From positions 1 to 6,638 of the forward strand of contig PNNE01000343.1 in NCBI GenBank assembly GCA_013824055.1: DNA of 6,638 nucleotides, written 5' to 3'. This stretch comes from Rhodobacter sp. (GTDB taxonomy: Bacteria > Pseudomonadota > Alphaproteobacteria > Rhodobacterales > Rhodobacteraceae). Under the pieces are notes generated by a model. It did no database searches, was not told the DNA's origin, and saw nothing but the letters and a program-made list of their open reading frames with translations. This document shows positions 5,208 to 6,638 of this stretch, one piece after another. The translations under genes and the position numbers were made by a program. How positions within the stretch are numbered: position 1 is the stretch's first letter; each line of letters opens with the position of its first letter.

Positions 5208-6373
5208 GCCGTGCCTTCCCGGATCGACCCCGAAACGGGGTATTGCGACAGATGCCGCGCCCGCAGGACCAGCACCCAAAGGATCACCGCACCGATCTGG
5301 TGGGTGATCGCCACGTGGACATGCGCCACAGTCAGGACCGTCGCGATGCCCAGGACCATCTGCACGACCATCATCGCCATGACCTGATGGAACGCCGCCT
5401 GCGTCGCCTGGTATGCGGACTTCCGCCCCCGCAGCCAGACCACGATGCAGAAGATCAACAGCAGATAGCCCGACATGCGGTGGACGAACTGCACCAGGCC
5501 CGGGTTCTCGAAGAAGGCATGCCAGACCGGAAGCGACCCGCCCTGCCCGTCCGGGACATAGAAGGCGTCCGCCGGGAAGAATTGCCCGTTCATCAGGGGC
5601 CAGGTCGGGAACGCCCGCCCCGCATCGATCCCCGCCACCAGCGCGCCGAGCAGGATCTGCAGGAAGGTGAAATGCATCAGCCCGGTGGACAGCGAGACAA
5701 GCTTCGCCTCCCGCCCGCGCCGGGCGGTCATCAATTCGGCCTCGCTGCGTCCCAGCAGAAAGACATACCAGGCCAGAAAACCCAGGATGACGAAAGCCAG
5801 TCCCAGATGCACCGCCAGCCGGTACGAGGCGACGTCAAGCCGCTCCCCGGTCAGCCCAGAGGCAACCATCCACCACCCGATCGCTCCCTGCGCCCCGCCA
5901 AGGGCGCCAAGAAACAGCAGCCGACCGGTCCAGCCCGGCGGGATCTGCCTTGCGACGGCAAACCCGATGAAGCCCACCGCCCAGACCAGGCCAATCAAGC
6001 GGCCAAGCTGCCGATGGCCCCATTCCCACCAGTAGATGACCTTGAACTCCTCCAGGCTCATCCCCTTGTTCTGCAACTGGTATTCCGGAATCTCCCGGTA
6101 CTTGTCGAACTCTGACTGCCACTGCTCCGCGTTCAGGGGCGGCAGCGCGCCGGTCACCGGCTGCCATTCGGTGATCGACAGCCCGCTGTCGGTCAACCGC
6201 GTCAGACCGCCCACCGCGATCATCGTCGCAACCAGCAGGAACAGCGCCAACAGCCACAGCCGGATGCCGCGCCGCGCCCCCTTGGGCCGCGCGTCGATGC
6301 CCCCGCCAGCCGGGGTCGCCGCACCCTTCTGCTCTGCACCGACCTCTTCGAAAATGCTGCGCTTCGTGGCCAT
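5204..6373 (-). CDS. ctaA: Heme A synthase (CtaA/COX15)
   Basis: Oxidises the C8 methyl of heme O to a formyl group, making heme A for aa3-type cytochrome c oxidase in the inner membrane. It has 389 residues and about eight membrane segments (roughly 37-57, 122-142, 151-172, 184-207, 229-250, 292-314, 329-350, 353-372). The four conserved heme-ligand histidines are visible: H120 in YWWEWGHRQLGR, H189 in RLAVHLGLA, H298 in QFVHRMSGY and H358 in AITHQIGA, together with E118 of the EWGH motif. The GGLTRLTDSGLSITEW block (55-70) is typical of the COX15 type. The Bacillus-type cysteine pair in the first extracytoplasmic loop is absent, as in alphaproteobacteria and mitochondria. The ATG at 6371-6373 is preferred because GGAAGGGTGA lies just upstream; an in-frame ATG at 6403 falls inside the likely promoter. 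It heads the unit containing the M32 peptidase. The organism should therefore make an aa3 oxidase. Confidence 0.96.
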   Translation of the reverse strand: MATKRSIFEEVGAEQKGAATPAGGGIDARPKGARRGIRLWLLALFLLVATMIAVGGLTRLTDSGLSITEWQPVTGALPPLNAEQWQSEFDKYREIPEYQLQNKGMSLEEFKVIYWWEWGHRQLGRLIGLVWAVGFIGFAVARQIPPGWTGRLLFLGALGGAQGAIGWWMVASGLTGERLDVASYRLAVHLGLAFVILGFLAWYVFLLGRSEAELMTARRGREAKLVSLSTGLMHFTFLQILLGALVAGIDAGRAFPTWPLMNGQFFPADAFYVPDGQGGSLPVWHAFFENPGLVQFVHRMSGYLLLIFCIVVWLRGRKSAYQATQAAFHQVMAMMVVQMVLGIATVLTVAHVHVAITHQIGAVILWVLVLRARHLSQYPVSGSIREGTA

Positions 6374-6399
6374 CTGTTCACCCTTCCGTCTTGGCCCGG

Positions 6400-6428
6400 A
6401 CACTAGGCCCCGCCACCCCCGCCTTCAA
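6400..6428 (-). promoter_or_regulatory. Candidate promoter of the ctaA unit
   Basis: On the minus strand TTGAAG (6423-6428) is followed after exactly 17 nt by TAGTGT (6400-6405). Transcription would start near 6393, about 20 nt before the ctaA ATG, leaving room for the GGAAGG ribosome binding site. The -35 matches at four of six positions and the -10 at three of six, which is usual for alphaproteobacteria. It also argues for the 6373 start over 6403. Confidence 0.45.
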
Positions 6429-6454
6429 GGCCCTGCGGCAACGGGCACACGCGC

Positions 6455-6483
6455 TTGAGCATCCGCCCCGCTTCCTGTATCCC
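6455..6483 (+). promoter_or_regulatory. Possible promoter of the obg gene
   Basis: TTGAGC (6455-6460) and TATCCC (6478-6483) are separated by 17 nt on the plus strand. The -10 is weak. The position would give a leader of about 25 nt before the obg ATG. obg may instead be read from a promoter further away or one I cannot see. Confidence 0.25.
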
Positions 6484-6515
6484 CGCGTTTTGATCCCTGC
6501 CCGAAAGCCTGACCG

Positions 6516-6638
6516 ATGAAATTCCTCGACCTCGCGCGCGTCCATATCCGCTCTGGCGGCGGCGGTGCCGGCTGCGTGTCGTTCCGGCGCGAGAAATTCG
6601 TCGAATTCGGCGGTCCCGACGGTGGTGACGGCGGCAAC
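6516..6638 (+). CDS. obg: Obg/CgtA GTPase, N-terminal 41 codons, cut by the right window edge
   Basis: Obg is an essential GTPase that binds the 50S ribosomal subunit and takes part in ribosome assembly and stress signalling. Only the beginning of the glycine-rich N-terminal Obg domain is present: MKFLDLARVHIRSGGGGAG, then CVSFRREKFVEFGGPDGGDG. This segment is highly conserved and diagnostic. The G domain and C-terminus lie outside the window. The ATG at 6516-6518 begins at the conserved MKFLD. The ribosome binding site is weak, with GAAAG at 6503-6507 about 8 nt away. It is divergent from ctaA, with 142 bp between the starts. Confidence 0.95.
   Translation, partial: MKFLDLARVHIRSGGGGAGCVSFRREKFVEFGGPDGGDGGN

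Noticed and set aside
5208..5279. N-terminal extension of the M32 peptidase by 24 residues
   Set aside because: It would lie inside ctaA, lacks family similarity, and the ATG at 5207 has a good ribosome binding site and an ATGA junction.
2859..5387. Very long open frame (842 codons) on the plus strand, antisense to the MFS, M32 and ctaA genes
   Set aside because: The translation is rich in Arg, Pro, Gln and His with no recognisable domain. The opposite strand encodes well-conserved proteins across the same span. Long antisense frames are expected from strong G/C third-position bias.
6425..6637. Minus-strand open frame of 70 codons opposite obg
   Set aside because: The plus strand carries the unmistakable Obg N-terminus; the minus frame is Pro/Arg-rich and featureless.

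Overview
The window looks like ordinary chromosome of a high-GC alphaproteobacterium, most likely a member of the Rhodobacterales (Paracoccus/Rhodobacter-like). This is an inference from the strong G/C third-position bias, the Cox15-type heme A synthase, the M32 carboxypeptidase, the small bactofilin and the Obg N-terminus. I see no mobile element, CRISPR array, rRNA or tRNA, and no multi-gene system that looks new.

Layout from left to right: (1) the N-terminal 175 codons of an arginase/agmatinase-family ureohydrolase on the minus strand, running off the left edge; (2) a 167-bp divergent promoter region; (3) a bactofilin on the plus strand; (4) a PaaI-like hotdog thioesterase on the minus strand, whose stop overlaps the bactofilin stop in a shared CTAG; (5) an ECHDC3-like member of the enoyl-CoA hydratase superfamily on the plus strand, starting inside a 12-bp tandem repeat that supplies three in-frame ATGs; (6) a 12-TM MFS permease on the minus strand, tail-to-tail with gene 5, with both stops inside one 12-bp palindrome; (7) a candidate 40-codon ORF whose stop overlaps the MFS start; (8) an M32 metallocarboxypeptidase; (9) heme A synthase (ctaA/COX15), overlapping the M32 start by 4 bp; (10) a divergent promoter region and the first 41 codons of the Obg GTPase on the plus strand, running off the right edge.

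The minus-strand genes ctaA, M32 peptidase, small ORF and MFS probably form one transcription unit read from a promoter at about 6400-6428. ctaA and the peptidase are joined by ATGA, and the small ORF and MFS by GTGA; about 80 nt holding two small inverted repeats separate the peptidase from the small ORF. The remaining genes are single units packed against each other, so both convergent pairs leave almost no room for a terminator and probably produce overlapping antisense 3' ends.

The points most worth a second look are the start-codon repeat of the crotonase-like gene, the apparent loss of both catalytic glutamates in that protein, the small ORF before the MFS gene, and the overlapping stop codons.
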